19,103 nt of DNA, from NCBI GenBank assembly GCA_030428695.1, contig JAUIEM010000182.1:1-19103 (forward strand), read 5' to 3'. Source of the DNA: a bacterium (lineage in GTDB: Bacteria; Planctomycetota; J058; JAJDCP01). The notes below the pieces were generated by a model that saw only the letters and a list, made by a program, of their open reading frames with translations, had not been told where the DNA came from and searched no databases. Position 1 is the first letter of the stretch. Each line of letters begins with the position of its first letter. This document shows positions 6,037 through 14,713 of this stretch, in pieces. Position numbers and translations under genes: made by a program.

Positions 6037-8190
6037 TCAGTCCCGGGGCTCCGCCGCTTCCGCCAGACTCTTCGCCTGGTGGGCGAGGGACAGGAATCCG
6101 GCCCGGCTTCCGTCCGGATCGAAGCGCAGGCCGTCCCCCGCCAGCTCGATCACGGTCGCGAAGGTCGCGCTGCCCCGGTGCTCGGAGTCGCGCAGGAGCA
6201 TGCCGAAGGCGGCGACCGCGGCGCTGAACACGAAGTCGGTCGAGGCCTCGTCGAAGTGGGCGCCGCCGTCGACCAGGGGCACCTGGAGCAGCTGGCTGGT
6301 GCTGTCCTCGGGGTGCTTGTAGCGCATCTTGACGGTCAACAGCTCCGGGTTGGCGGGATCGACCGAGGGGCGGGCCTGGTAGCGCAGCGGATCGACCTCC
6401 GCGCCCGCGACCGGCAGCTCGACGCCGGGCGGCGCGATCTGGTACAGGGCGCAGACCGTGTGGCCGACGCCCATGTCCCCGGCGTCCTTGGTGTCGTCGT
6501 TGAAGTCCTGGGCGGCGAGGATGCGGTTCTCGTAGCCGATCAGCCGGTAGGCGCCGACGCGGGCGGGGTTGAACTCGACCTGCAGCTTGACGTCCTTGGC
6601 GATGGTCCAGAGGGTGCCGAGCAGCTCGTTGCTGAACACCTTCGCCGCTTCCTTGAAGCTGTCGATGTAGGCGTAGTTGCCGTTGCCCTTGTTCGACAGG
6701 GTCTCGAGCAGGGCGTCGTTGAGGTTGCCGCCGCCGAAGCCGAGCAGGGTGAGGAAGACGCCGCTCTGCGCCTTCTCCTCGATCAGCCGGCTCAGGCCGC
6801 CCTGGCTGGTGTTGCCGACGTTGAAGTCGCCGTCCGTGCACAGGATCACGCGGTTGATGCCGCCTTCGATGAAGTGCTCCTGGGCGACGCGGTAGGCGAG
6901 CTCGATGCCCTGGCCGCCGTTGGTGGAGCCGCCCGCGGCCAGGCCGTCGAGGGCGGCGTGCAGCGCCTCCTTGTCCGTGCCCGGGGTCGGCTCGAGCACC
7001 AGGCCGGCGGCGCCGGCGTAGACGACGATCGCGACCTGGTCGCGCTCCTCGAGCTTGTTGCTGAGCAGGTGCATCGCCTTCTTGAGCAGCGGCAGCTTGT
7101 TCGCGCGGTTCATCGAGCCGGACACGTCGATCAGGAAGACCAGGTTGCTGCCCGGCCGTTGGTCGAGCTCCATCTCCTTGCCCTTGAGGGAGATCCGGAC
7201 CAGCCTATGACCCTCCTGCCAGGGGCAGGACGCGGTCTCGACGCCGATCGCGACCGGGTGCTCGGCCTCCGGGGAAGGGCCGGCCTGCTGGTAGGGGAAG
7301 TAGTTGAGCAGCTCCTCGATGCGCACCGCGTCCGGCGGGGGCAGCTGGCCGCTCTCGATGAAGCGCCGCACGTTGGCGTAGGACGCCCGGTCGACGTCGC
7401 TGGAGAAGGTCGAGAGCGGCTGGTCGAGCGGCGACAGGAAGGGGTTGTCCTCGATGCGGTCGTAGGCTTCGCCGGTCAGGGCCTCGCCGTCGAAGGTGCC
7501 GACGGGCCGGCCCTCGACCTCCGCGACGGGCACGGCCGCCCGCCGCCCCCGGCCCGCCTCCCTGCCGGTCGCTTCGAGCCGCAGCACGGTGGCGTCCAGG
7601 CGTTCGCCGGGCAGGGCGGGGGACAGCGGCGGAGGCGCCCCCGTCGCCGGCGGCATCGGCTCGGCCGGGGTCGGCGCGTTGCGGTGGTCGAGGACGGGCG
7701 CGGGGCCTCCGGCGATCTCCGGCGCGGGGTCGGCGACCGGGCTGTCGCCGGGGGACGCGAGCGCCTCCGGCTCCTCCTCGGCGGTCTCCTCGCCGTCGGG
7801 GGCTTCCGCGACGGGAGGACCGGACTCCGCCGGGGGACGGGTGGTGAACCAGTAGGTGCAGCCGGCGGCGATCAGCAGGGCCGCGGCGACGGAAAGCCAG
7901 CGCATCGGGTGACTCCTTCGGGGCTGGTCCGCCACCGGCCGGGGGGCCGGCGGACGGGCGCGGGGGGATTCCTCTGAAATGGCGGCCGTCACCCTGGCGA
8001 GCAGCCCGGGAGGAAGCGGAAGATCCGCCGGCAGCGCCGCCTCGAGGGCGGCCTGCTCGGCGCGCAGGGCCTCGAGCCTCTGGCGGCAGGCCGCGCAGGA
8101 GCCGAGGTGGTCGCGGGTCTCCTGCGGCAGCGGCACGTCCTCGGGGTCGAGGGCGTGGGCGAACAGGAGCTCTTCGTCGGGATGGCTCAC
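6037..8190 (-). CDS. Anti-sigma zinc-finger / von Willebrand A (YfbK-like) fusion protein
   Basis: A 717-residue protein. The GTG start at 8190 overlaps the sigma-factor TGA as GTGA and has GGAGG 7 nt upstream. Residues 1-40 hold a ZAS/zf-HC2 motif, H28-x3-C32-x2-C35 with H3 or H12 as possible fourth ligand, which in this family binds the partner sigma factor in the cytoplasm. A hydrophobic segment (98-116, WLSVAAALLIAAGCTYWF) follows, then a Pro/Glu-rich linker (118-195). The exported part has a YfbK N-terminal block (249-301, with SSDVDRASYANVRRFIESG), a vWA domain with an intact MIDAS (D355-x-S-x-S359, T423, D453) and the YfbK C-terminal domain (about 530-717, IGYENR...DAGDMGVGH). It probably senses an envelope ligand and holds the sigma factor. 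An internal ATG at 7905 preceded by GGAG, with the sequence AAGC as a lipobox, could start a separate vWA lipoprotein. Confidence 0.9.
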   Translation of the reverse strand: MSHPDEELLFAHALDPEDVPLPQETRDHLGSCAACRQRLEALRAEQAALEAALPADLPLPPGLLARVTAAISEESPRARPPAPRPVADQPRRSHPMRWLSVAAALLIAAGCTYWFTTRPPAESGPPVAEAPDGEETAEEEPEALASPGDSPVADPAPEIAGGPAPVLDHRNAPTPAEPMPPATGAPPPLSPALPGERLDATVLRLEATGREAGRGRRAAVPVAEVEGRPVGTFDGEALTGEAYDRIEDNPFLSPLDQPLSTFSSDVDRASYANVRRFIESGQLPPPDAVRIEELLNYFPYQQAGPSPEAEHPVAIGVETASCPWQEGHRLVRISLKGKEMELDQRPGSNLVFLIDVSGSMNRANKLPLLKKAMHLLSNKLEERDQVAIVVYAGAAGLVLEPTPGTDKEALHAALDGLAAGGSTNGGQGIELAYRVAQEHFIEGGINRVILCTDGDFNVGNTSQGGLSRLIEEKAQSGVFLTLLGFGGGNLNDALLETLSNKGNGNYAYIDSFKEAAKVFSNELLGTLWTIAKDVKLQVEFNPARVGAYRLIGYENRILAAQDFNDDTKDAGDMGVGHTVCALYQIAPPGVELPVAGAEVDPLRYQARPSVDPANPELLTVKMRYKHPEDSTSQLLQVPLVDGGAHFDEASTDFVFSAAVAAFGMLLRDSEHRGSATFATVIELAGDGLRFDPDGSRAGFLSLAHQAKSLAEAAEPRD

Positions 8191-8705
8191 GACATCACCT
8201 CCCGCAGCCGGCGGATCGCGCGGTGCAGACTGACGCGGACGTTGCTCGGCGTCAGGCCGAGCTCCTCCGCGATCTCCCGGGTCCGGAGACCGAGCGTGTA
8301 GCGGTAGTGGACGAGGGTGCGCTGCTTGGGGCTGAGCACCTGCAGCGCCTCGTGGAGGGCCTCCCGATCGACGCTGCTCAGGGGCGGGCGGCGCTCGTCC
8401 TCCTCCCCTCCGGACAGCGGCGCCCAGGTCTTGCGACGGCGCAGGGCGTCGTAGCACAGGTTCCGGGCGATCGTGAAGAACCAGGCCCGGAAGCGGCGGG
8501 GGTCGGAGCGCTCCAGGCTCCGGTAGGCTTTCACGCTCGCTTCCTGCACGACGTCCTCCGCTTCGTTGACATCCCCCAGCAAGCCCGCGCAGTAGCGGTA
8601 CAGGCCGGGGGTGTGACGACGTAGCAGCTCCGTGAAGGCCTGGTCCTCGCCGGACACGGCCCTCGGTACGAGCTGGGCGTCGGGTGTCGTCGTCACAGCT
8701 ACCAT
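8187..8705 (-). CDS. RNA polymerase sigma factor, ECF family
   Basis: A 172-residue sigma70-family factor of the extracytoplasmic-function type, with only regions 2 and 4. Region 2 spans about residues 24-92, with DVVQEASVKAYRSL and FRAWFFTIARNLCYDALRRR; region 4 spans about 117-168, with LSPKQRTLVHYRY and the helix-turn-helix TREIAEELGLTPSNVRVSL. It directs core RNA polymerase to stress or envelope promoters. The next gene overlaps by 4 nt and carries the zinc-finger anti-sigma domain, so this is a standard sigma/anti-sigma pair. The start ATG at 8705 lies too close to GGGTGA for ideal spacing; a GTG three codons later has better spacing. It is divergent from the histidine kinase, with 112 nt between. 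Confidence 0.95.
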   Translation of the reverse strand: MVAVTTTPDAQLVPRAVSGEDQAFTELLRRHTPGLYRYCAGLLGDVNEAEDVVQEASVKAYRSLERSDPRRFRAWFFTIARNLCYDALRRRKTWAPLSGGEEDERRPPLSSVDREALHEALQVLSPKQRTLVHYRYTLGLRTREIAEELGLTPSNVRVSLHRAIRRLREVMS

Positions 8706-8728
8706 TTCACCCGAAGGACGGCGTCGGC

Positions 8729-8753
8729 CGCGAGGGTGTTACACCCCCACGCG
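8729..8753. promoter_or_regulatory. Dyad symmetry between sigma factor and kinase genes
   Basis: GGGTGT (8734-8739), T, ACACCC (8741-8746) is a perfect 6+6 inverted repeat, flanked by CGCG at 8729-8732 and 8750-8753. It lies in the 112-nt divergent promoter region and could be an operator shared by both genes or the leader hairpin of the sigma gene. Function is inferred from position only. Confidence 0.35.
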
Positions 8754-8817
8754 AGAAAAAGTCTGCGGCCAGGATCTTCCGACGTGCGCGTTGTCGGCTG
8801 CTGGAGGAAATGCTAGT

Positions 8818-11025
8818 TTGGGGGGCCTGCGTTGGTTTCACGCAGCAAGAGAGGGCGGCGCCGTCACTCCTGAAGAGAAGCGATACGAGGCCCTGTGCGC
8901 GCGGCTGGAGGCGGCCCTGCGGGGCGATCCGCCGCCGCCCTCCGGCACGGGGCCGTTCCTGCCGGTCCGGGCGCGCGAGCTGACCCAGCGGCTGGAGCGC
9001 CGGCTGCGCGAGCTCGAGCGGGCCCGCAGCGAGGCCGAGCAGAACCTCGGGGACACCGCCGCCTTCTACGACTCGGTCTTCGAGAACCTGCCGGACATGG
9101 TCTTCGTCAAGGACGCGGACGACCTGCGTTTCATCAAGATCAACCGCGCCGCCGAGCGCATCATGGGGCACACCCGCCAGGAGATGCTCGGCCGCACCGA
9201 CCACGACTTCTTTCCCCCCGACCAGGCGCGCTTCTTCCAGCGCAAGGACCGCGAGGTGCTCGACGCCGACGGCGTCGTCGACATCCCCCGCGAGCCGATC
9301 AGCACCCCGGAGGGCGAGCGCATCCTCCACACCCGCAAGGTGACGATCCCCGACCGGGAGACCGGCGCCCCGCGGTACCTGCTCGGCATCTCCTCGGACA
9401 TCACCGAGCAGGTCGAGGCCGAGCGCGCGCTGCGCACCGCCCAGCAGATCGAGGCCGAGCTGCGCGCCGAGAAGGAGCTCAACCAGCGCATCCTCGAGTG
9501 CGTGCCGGGCGGCGTCGTCCACGTCACGCCGGACGGCCGGATCCAGTCCGCCAACGAGCGCGCCCTCGCGATGCTCGGCCTGAGCCAGGAGGCCCTGCTC
9601 GCCCGCGAGGTGCTCGACTTCGGGGGCACGACCGTGTTCGAGGACGGCAGCACCTGCCGGGTCGAAGACTACCCGGTCAGCCGTGCGCTCGCCTCCGGCC
9701 AGCCCCAAGGACCGGTGACCCTCGGCGTGGTCCGCCCGGACGGCGAGACCACCTGGGGCATCTACTCGGCGATCCCCACCTTCGAGCCGAACGGAGCGGT
9801 CAGCGGGGCGGTGGTCACGATGCTCGACATCACCGAGCGCAAGCGCTCCGAAGAGGAGCGGCTGAAGCTCGAGAGCGGCCTGTGGCAGGCCCAGAAGCTC
9901 GAGAGCCTCGGCCTCTTGTCGAGCGGGATCGCCCACGACTTCAACAACCTGCTCGTCGCGATCATCGGCAACGCCGGCCTCGCGCTGCTCGAGCTGCCCG
10001 AGCACACCCCGGTGCGCGACACGGTGCGCCAGATCGACCTCGCGGCGCGCCGCGCCGCCGACCTGACCCGGCAGCTCCTGGTCTACTCCGGGAAGGGCCA
10101 GCTCCAGGTCGAGCCGGTCGACCTCGGGGCCCTGGTCGGGGAGATGCGGGGGCTGCTCGACTTCTCGATCCCGAAGCACGTGCGCTACGTCAACGAGGTC
10201 GAGGAGGAGCTGCCGCTCGTGCGCGGCGATCCGGCGCAGCTGCGGCAGGTCTTCATGAACCTGATCACCAACGCCGCGGAGTCGATCGATCCCGCCCGCG
10301 GCGGGCAGGTGGTGGTGCGCACCGAGCGCCGCGAGCTCGGCGTCGACTTCCTGTCCCGCGCCCGCGGCGTCCGCGAGCTCGAGCCCGGACCCTACGTGTG
10401 CGTCGAGGTGCGCGACACCGGGCGGGGGATGGCGGAGCGTACCGCGGCGCGGATGTTCGACCCCTTCTTCAGCACCAAACGCTCCGGCCGCGGGCTCGGC
10501 CTCGCCGCCGTGCTCGGGATCGTGCAGCGGCACGGCGGGGCGATCCGGGTGCGCTCGGCCTCCGGCTGGGGCACCTCGATCGTGGTCGCGCTCCCGGCGG
10601 CGGCCGACGCCTCGCTGCCGGCCCACGACGCCGAGGAGTCGGGGGGGCTGGCCGCGCCCGCCGGGGTGCTGCTGGTCGTCGACGACGACCCCGCGGTCCG
10701 TGACATCTCGCGCAAGACCCTGACCCGCAAGGGCTACGTGGTCGAGACCGCCGAGGACGGCCAGCGCGCGATCGAGCTCTTCGACCGCTGTGGAGGGGCC
10801 GTCGAGGCGGTGCTGCTCGACCTGACGATGCCGCGCATGGACGGCGCGCGGACGCTGAACGCGCTGCGCGAGCGCGCTCCCGACCTGCCGGTGCTGATGA
10901 CCACGGGCTTCAGCCGCGAAGAGGCGCAGCGCGCCCTCGGCCCGCTGCGCATCGACGCCTTCCTGCCCAAACCCTGGGGCCCGCGCGAGCTGCTCGCCGC
11001 CGTGCGGGAGCTGCTGCGCAGCTAG
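8818..11025 (+). CDS. Hybrid sensor histidine kinase / response regulator (PAS-PAS-HisKA-HATPase-REC)
   Basis: A 735-residue protein without membrane segments, so a cytoplasmic sensor. I take the TTG at 8818 as start: GGAGG at 8803-8807 stands 10 nt upstream, no in-frame ATG precedes the PAS domain, and longer versions would run into the divergent sigma gene. A coiled helix (50-80) leads into PAS1 (82-200, ending DITEQ) and PAS2 (222-342, ending DITERK). HisKA has the phospho-accepting H373 in GIAHDFNNLL. The ATPase domain shows N481/N485, DTGRGM (533-538), FDPFFSTK (547-554) and GRGLGLA (557-563). The C-terminal receiver (615-735) has D622-D624, phospho-acceptor D668, T695/T696 and K718, all intact. 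There is no DNA-binding output domain, so a partner protein or phosphotransfer is expected. Its stop interlocks with that of the convergent DUF1552 gene. Confidence 0.93.
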   Translation: MGGLRWFHAAREGGAVTPEEKRYEALCARLEAALRGDPPPPSGTGPFLPVRARELTQRLERRLRELERARSEAEQNLGDTAAFYDSVFENLPDMVFVKDADDLRFIKINRAAERIMGHTRQEMLGRTDHDFFPPDQARFFQRKDREVLDADGVVDIPREPISTPEGERILHTRKVTIPDRETGAPRYLLGISSDITEQVEAERALRTAQQIEAELRAEKELNQRILECVPGGVVHVTPDGRIQSANERALAMLGLSQEALLAREVLDFGGTTVFEDGSTCRVEDYPVSRALASGQPQGPVTLGVVRPDGETTWGIYSAIPTFEPNGAVSGAVVTMLDITERKRSEEERLKLESGLWQAQKLESLGLLSSGIAHDFNNLLVAIIGNAGLALLELPEHTPVRDTVRQIDLAARRAADLTRQLLVYSGKGQLQVEPVDLGALVGEMRGLLDFSIPKHVRYVNEVEEELPLVRGDPAQLRQVFMNLITNAAESIDPARGGQVVVRTERRELGVDFLSRARGVRELEPGPYVCVEVRDTGRGMAERTAARMFDPFFSTKRSGRGLGLAAVLGIVQRHGGAIRVRSASGWGTSIVVALPAAADASLPAHDAEESGGLAAPAGVLLVVDDDPAVRDISRKTLTRKGYVVETAEDGQRAIELFDRCGGAVEAVLLDLTMPRMDGARTLNALRERAPDLPVLMTTGFSREEAQRALGPLRIDAFLPKPWGPRELLAAVRELLRS

Positions 11026-12338
11026 ACCGTCAGCCCCTGCAGCGGCCCGGTGCTGTCGCCGAAGCGCGGGACGCGCACCCCGGCGAGGTCGAGCAGCGTC
11101 AGGTAGAGGTTGGTCAGCGGGGTGTCCCTCGGGAAGCGCACGTGCCGGCCGCTGGCCAGCCGTCCGGCGCCTCCGCCGAGCACGAGGACCGGCAGGTCGT
11201 GGTGGTGGTGGCGGTTGCCGTCGCCGATGCCGCTGCCGTACACGATCACCATGTTGTCGAGCATGCTGCCGTCGCCCTCGCGCACCGAGGCGAAGCGCTC
11301 GACCAGGGCCGCGAGCTGCTCGACGTGGAAGCGGTCGATGCGGCGCACCTTGTCGATCTTCTGCTCGTCTCCCCGGTGGTGCGAGACCGAGTGGTGCCCG
11401 TCGCTGACGCCGAGCTGCGGGTAGCTCTTGTTGCTGCCGGCGTTGCCGAACATCAGTGTCGCGACGCGGGTCGCATCGGTCTGGAAGGCGAGGGTCAGAA
11501 GCTCGCCCATCATCTGGATGTGCTCCGCGCGGTCGCCGGGCTTGCCGGGCCGCTCGGCCTGCGCGCCCGGGTCTTCCTGCGGCTGGCCGAGCCGCGCCTC
11601 GAGCTCGCGCACCGCGTGCAGGTACTCGTCGAGCTTGGCCCGGTCATCGCGGCCGAGGCGGCGCGCCAGACCGTGGGCCTGCTCGCCGACCAGGTCGAGC
11701 ACGCTGCCGCGCAGGAGCTCGCGGCGGGCGCGCTCCTCGGGGCTGAGGCGCCGCTCGTCGCCGAACAGGCGGTCGAAGACCAGCCGCGGCTTGACCTCCT
11801 TCGCCATCGGCTGCACCGCGCTGCGCCAGGAGATGTTCGACACGTAGGCGCAGCTGTACCCCGAGTCGCAGCGCCCCCGCCGGTTCCCCTCGATGCCGAG
11901 CTCGAGCGACGGGAAGCGGGTGTGCTCGCCGAGCTTCTCGGCGGCGACCTGGTCGACGGAGATGCCGTTGAGGATGTCGTCCCCGCCGGTCTTGCGCGGA
12001 TGGGCGCCGGTCAGGAAGGCCGCGCTGGCCCGCGCGTGGTCGCCCGGCCCGTCGCCGTGGGCGCGGGCGCCGTCGAGGGTCAGGCCGGACAGCACCAGCA
12101 TGCGCTCGCGCTGGCTCTCCAGCGGCTCGAGCAGATAGGGCAGCGTGAAGTCGGCGCCCTCCTCGGTCGGCGTCCAGTCGGGCATGATCTTGCCGTTCGG
12201 GGCGAACACGAACAGCATGCGCAGGGGCGCCCGGGCGCGGCGCTCATCGGCGAAGGCGCCGGGCAGGCTGGGCAGGAAGGGCAGCGCCAGGCAGGCGCCG
12301 AGGTTGCGCAGGAAGGTGCGCCGGTTCTGATCGCTCAT
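11022..12338 (-). CDS. DUF1552 family exported protein (Tat signal)
   Basis: A 438-residue protein. The Tat signal carries R6-R7-T-F-L and a hydrophobic stretch, with likely cleavage after AFA (28-30), so it is exported folded. The body matches DUF1552: LRMLFVFAPNGKIMPDW near the start, GDDILNGISVDQ, SGYSCAYVSNISW, and the C-terminal block GDGSMLDNMVIVYGSG followed by GNRHHHHDLPVLVLGGG. That histidine cluster and SDGHHSVSHH suggest metal binding and a phosphatase-like fold related to DUF1501, but no activity is established that I know of. Its ATG overlaps the stop of the DUF1592 gene as ATGA (12338-12335), and GGAGAGG lies just upstream. Such pairs recur in Planctomycetota, Verrucomicrobiota and Myxococcota, and the two proteins presumably work together outside the cytoplasm. 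Confidence 0.92.
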   Translation of the reverse strand: MSDQNRRTFLRNLGACLALPFLPSLPGAFADERRARAPLRMLFVFAPNGKIMPDWTPTEEGADFTLPYLLEPLESQRERMLVLSGLTLDGARAHGDGPGDHARASAAFLTGAHPRKTGGDDILNGISVDQVAAEKLGEHTRFPSLELGIEGNRRGRCDSGYSCAYVSNISWRSAVQPMAKEVKPRLVFDRLFGDERRLSPEERARRELLRGSVLDLVGEQAHGLARRLGRDDRAKLDEYLHAVRELEARLGQPQEDPGAQAERPGKPGDRAEHIQMMGELLTLAFQTDATRVATLMFGNAGSNKSYPQLGVSDGHHSVSHHRGDEQKIDKVRRIDRFHVEQLAALVERFASVREGDGSMLDNMVIVYGSGIGDGNRHHHHDLPVLVLGGGAGRLASGRHVRFPRDTPLTNLYLTLLDLAGVRVPRFGDSTGPLQGLTV

Positions 12339-14620
12339 CGGTCCTCTCCACTTCGCCTGCTGAAGGCGTCCAGCTCGACCAGACCCGTCACCAGGGCCCG
12401 GAATCGATAGTCGGGGCCGAGCCCGGCGACCAGCTGGTCGATCGCCGCGCGCTCGGCGCTGTTCAGGTCGCGCCCGAGGGCGTAGATCAGGAGCTTGCGG
12501 GCCAGGCAGACGACGAAGTCCGGCCCGCGCCCGCGCAGATAGCGGCGCAGGTCGGCGGCGCCGTCGAGGTCGACGCCCTTGTAGGTGCCGCTCGCATCGA
12601 TCGGCAGGCCGCCCTCTTCGAGCCGGTAGCGGCCGACCGCGTCGTAGCGCTGCAGGCTGAAGCCGAGCGGGTCCATCAGCTGGTGGCAGGCCGCGCAGGT
12701 CGGCTCGGTGCGGTGCAGCTCGAGGCGCTCGCGCAGGCTCTGGGGATGCGCGCCGGTCGGCTCGGGGAGATCTCCCGCGCCGGGCGGGGGATCGGGCGGA
12801 GGCGCGTCGAGCAACGCCTCGAGCAGCCACTTGCCCCGCTGGGTCGGCGAGGTGCGGTTCGGGTAGGAGGTCAGCGTCAGCACGCTCGCGTGGGTGAGCA
12901 GCCCGCCGCGCTGGTCGGGCAGGCGCACCCGGCGGAAGCGCTCGCCGCGCACGCCGCCGAGGCCGTAGTGCTCGGCGAGGCGCTCGTTGACGAAGGTGAA
13001 CGGGGCGTCGAGCAGGTCGCGGACGTCCCGGTTCTCGCGCATCACCGCCTCGAAGAACATCTCGGTCTCGACGCGCATCGCCTCGCGCAGGGTGTCGTCG
13101 AAGGCGGGGAAGAGCACCGGATCGGGCCGCATGTCCTCGAGCTCGCGCAGGCCGAGCCACTGGCCGGCGAAGCTCTCGACCAGGGCGACCGCGCGGGGGT
13201 CGTCGAGCATGCGGGCGACCTGCTCCGGCAGGGAAGCGCGCAGGGCGCCGCTCGCGGCGAGGTCGAGCAGCGCGTCGTCCGGCGGGCTGCTCCACAGGAA
13301 GAAGGCGAGCTGGCTGGCGAGCTCCCAGTCATCGAGCGTGTAGACGCCGTCGTCCGGCGCGTGCTTCTCGACCTTGTAGAGGAAGTGGGGGGAGACGAGC
13401 ACCGCCTGCACGACGATGCGCATCGCCTCCCCGTAGGCCAGGCCCTGGTCACCGGCGCGCTGCAGCAGCTGCAGGAGCGCGTCGACTTCCTCCTGCGCAG
13501 CCGGCCGACGGTAGGCGCGGCGCAGGAAGGGCGGGAGCACGGCGCGCGCGCTCTCCTCCCAGTCCTCCGGCTCCTCCGGCTGACCGGGGAGCAGGACGCG
13601 CTCGGCGGCCGTCGGCGTCGGCAGCGTGGCCGGCCCTTCCACCGCCAGCCAGTCGATGCCGAGGTTGCGGTCGCGGTAGTCGCGGTCGGGATGGTCGCCG
13701 TCGTAGAAGTCGTTGCGGAACGAGACCGCGAAGGTGTGGCGCCCGGCGGACAGCTGCACCCGCTCCTCGAGCACGATCGGATCGTCGATCTCGGCCGCGA
13801 CCTCGATGCTGCGCACCAGCCGCCCATTGACGGACAGGCCCACCTGCACGAGATCGGGCCCGCCCTGGTCGCCGTAAACCCGCGAGCGGAACAGGTACTC
13901 CCCGTCGCACGGCAGCTCGATCGCCGTCTCGGCCGCGCCGCTGGTCACCAGCACGACGAACTCGCCGGAGACCCGAGAGCGCGCGGTCTTCTCGCAGTCT
14001 TCGGCCTCGATGCGGGCGGCGAGCGGGCGCACCAGCGGCAGCGCGGCTGCGGTCGCGCGCTCGGCCGCGTCGAGGTACTTCTCGAGCAGCATCGGCGGCA
14101 GGCTGAGCACGTCGCCGATGGTGTCGAAGCCGTAGCCGGCATCGTCCGGCGGCAGGTCGCGCTCCAGGCGGAGATGGACGCCGAGCAGCGCGCGCACCGC
14201 GTTGCCGTACTCGAGGCGGTTGAGGCGCCGCAGGGTCGCGCGGCCGGGCGTGCCCTGGGGGGCCGGCGCCACGGCGAGCGCGCCGCCGATCGCGGCGATC
14301 GCGCCGGCGCGCTCCTCGGGGCTCGGGTGCAGGGTCGCCCGACGGGGCGGCATGTCGCCGTCGACGAGGCGCTGGCGCACGTCCTGCCAGAGCTCGCGGG
14401 TGGCGGGCAGCTCGAGGTCGGGCGCGAAGCCTTCGAGGCTGAGCTGGCCGGAGGGCTCGTCGCCGCCGTGGCAGCTGATGCAGTACCGTTCGATGAAGGG
14501 CAGGATGGGCGCTGGGGCGTCGTCGTCGGGCGGAGCCGCGGCCAGCGGCCCACCGTGCCAGCTGACGAGCAGGCCGACGCTCGCGACGACCGCGGTCAAC
14601 GCGGCCAGGGGCTTCCTCAC
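12335..14620 (-). CDS. DUF1592 multidomain cytochrome-like protein (DUF1587/1592/1588/1585)
   Basis: A 761-residue exported protein starting with GTG at 14620, with GGGAG about 6 nt upstream. A Sec signal (about 1-29) precedes a cytochrome-c-like region with C47-I-S-C50-H51, followed by DUF1587 (RRLNRLEYGNAVRALLG). Next comes a carbohydrate-binding-like beta region (about 200-320, with RIEAEDCEKTARSRV and DGEYLFRSRVYGDQGG), then DUF1595, DUF1592 (QLAFFLWSSPPDDALLDLA), DUF1588 (THASVLTLTSYPNRTSPTQR) and DUF1585 (ARKLLIYALGRDLNSAERAA). A second heme-type motif C642-A-A-C645-H646 sits in DUF1588. With two CxxCH motifs it may bind two hemes covalently. The domain order is the usual one for the family; the function is unknown, with proposals around polymer degradation or electron transfer. 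It is translationally coupled to DUF1552. Confidence 0.92.
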   Translation of the reverse strand: MRKPLAALTAVVASVGLLVSWHGGPLAAAPPDDDAPAPILPFIERYCISCHGGDEPSGQLSLEGFAPDLELPATRELWQDVRQRLVDGDMPPRRATLHPSPEERAGAIAAIGGALAVAPAPQGTPGRATLRRLNRLEYGNAVRALLGVHLRLERDLPPDDAGYGFDTIGDVLSLPPMLLEKYLDAAERATAAALPLVRPLAARIEAEDCEKTARSRVSGEFVVLVTSGAAETAIELPCDGEYLFRSRVYGDQGGPDLVQVGLSVNGRLVRSIEVAAEIDDPIVLEERVQLSAGRHTFAVSFRNDFYDGDHPDRDYRDRNLGIDWLAVEGPATLPTPTAAERVLLPGQPEEPEDWEESARAVLPPFLRRAYRRPAAQEEVDALLQLLQRAGDQGLAYGEAMRIVVQAVLVSPHFLYKVEKHAPDDGVYTLDDWELASQLAFFLWSSPPDDALLDLAASGALRASLPEQVARMLDDPRAVALVESFAGQWLGLRELEDMRPDPVLFPAFDDTLREAMRVETEMFFEAVMRENRDVRDLLDAPFTFVNERLAEHYGLGGVRGERFRRVRLPDQRGGLLTHASVLTLTSYPNRTSPTQRGKWLLEALLDAPPPDPPPGAGDLPEPTGAHPQSLRERLELHRTEPTCAACHQLMDPLGFSLQRYDAVGRYRLEEGGLPIDASGTYKGVDLDGAADLRRYLRGRGPDFVVCLARKLLIYALGRDLNSAERAAIDQLVAGLGPDYRFRALVTGLVELDAFSRRSGEDR

Positions 14621-14630
14621 TGCGGGCTCC

Positions 14631-14665
14631 CGGCTCCTCGGAGCCGACGTCGCGGGGCCCGCGAC
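14631..14665 (-). promoter_or_regulatory. Two tandem palindromes in the 5' leader of the DUF1592 gene
   Basis: CGGCTCC-TC-GGAGCCG (14631-14646) and GTCGCGGG-G-CCCGCGAC (14649-14665) are perfect inverted repeats separated by two bases. The first abuts the GGGAG ribosome site of the GTG start at 14620, so an RNA hairpin could mask or present it; on DNA they could be operator sites. Their function is inferred from position. Confidence 0.4.
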
Positions 14666-14704
14666 GCCTTCCGCGGAGCTCTCTCCCTCGCGGGGTTCCC
14701 TCCG

Positions 14705-14713
14705 AGTCTAGCA
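14705..14713 (-). promoter_or_regulatory. Extended -10 promoter candidate for DUF1592-DUF1552
   Basis: The minus strand reads TGCTAGACT, an extended -10 (TGn plus TAGACT). No good -35 box is visible at 17 nt. It would give a leader of about 78 nt that includes the two palindromes. Confidence 0.35.

Noticed and set aside
8632..8817. An N-terminal extension of the histidine kinase from ATG 8632
   Set aside because: It overlaps the divergent sigma-factor gene and has no domain content; the TTG at 8818 has a spaced GGAGG.
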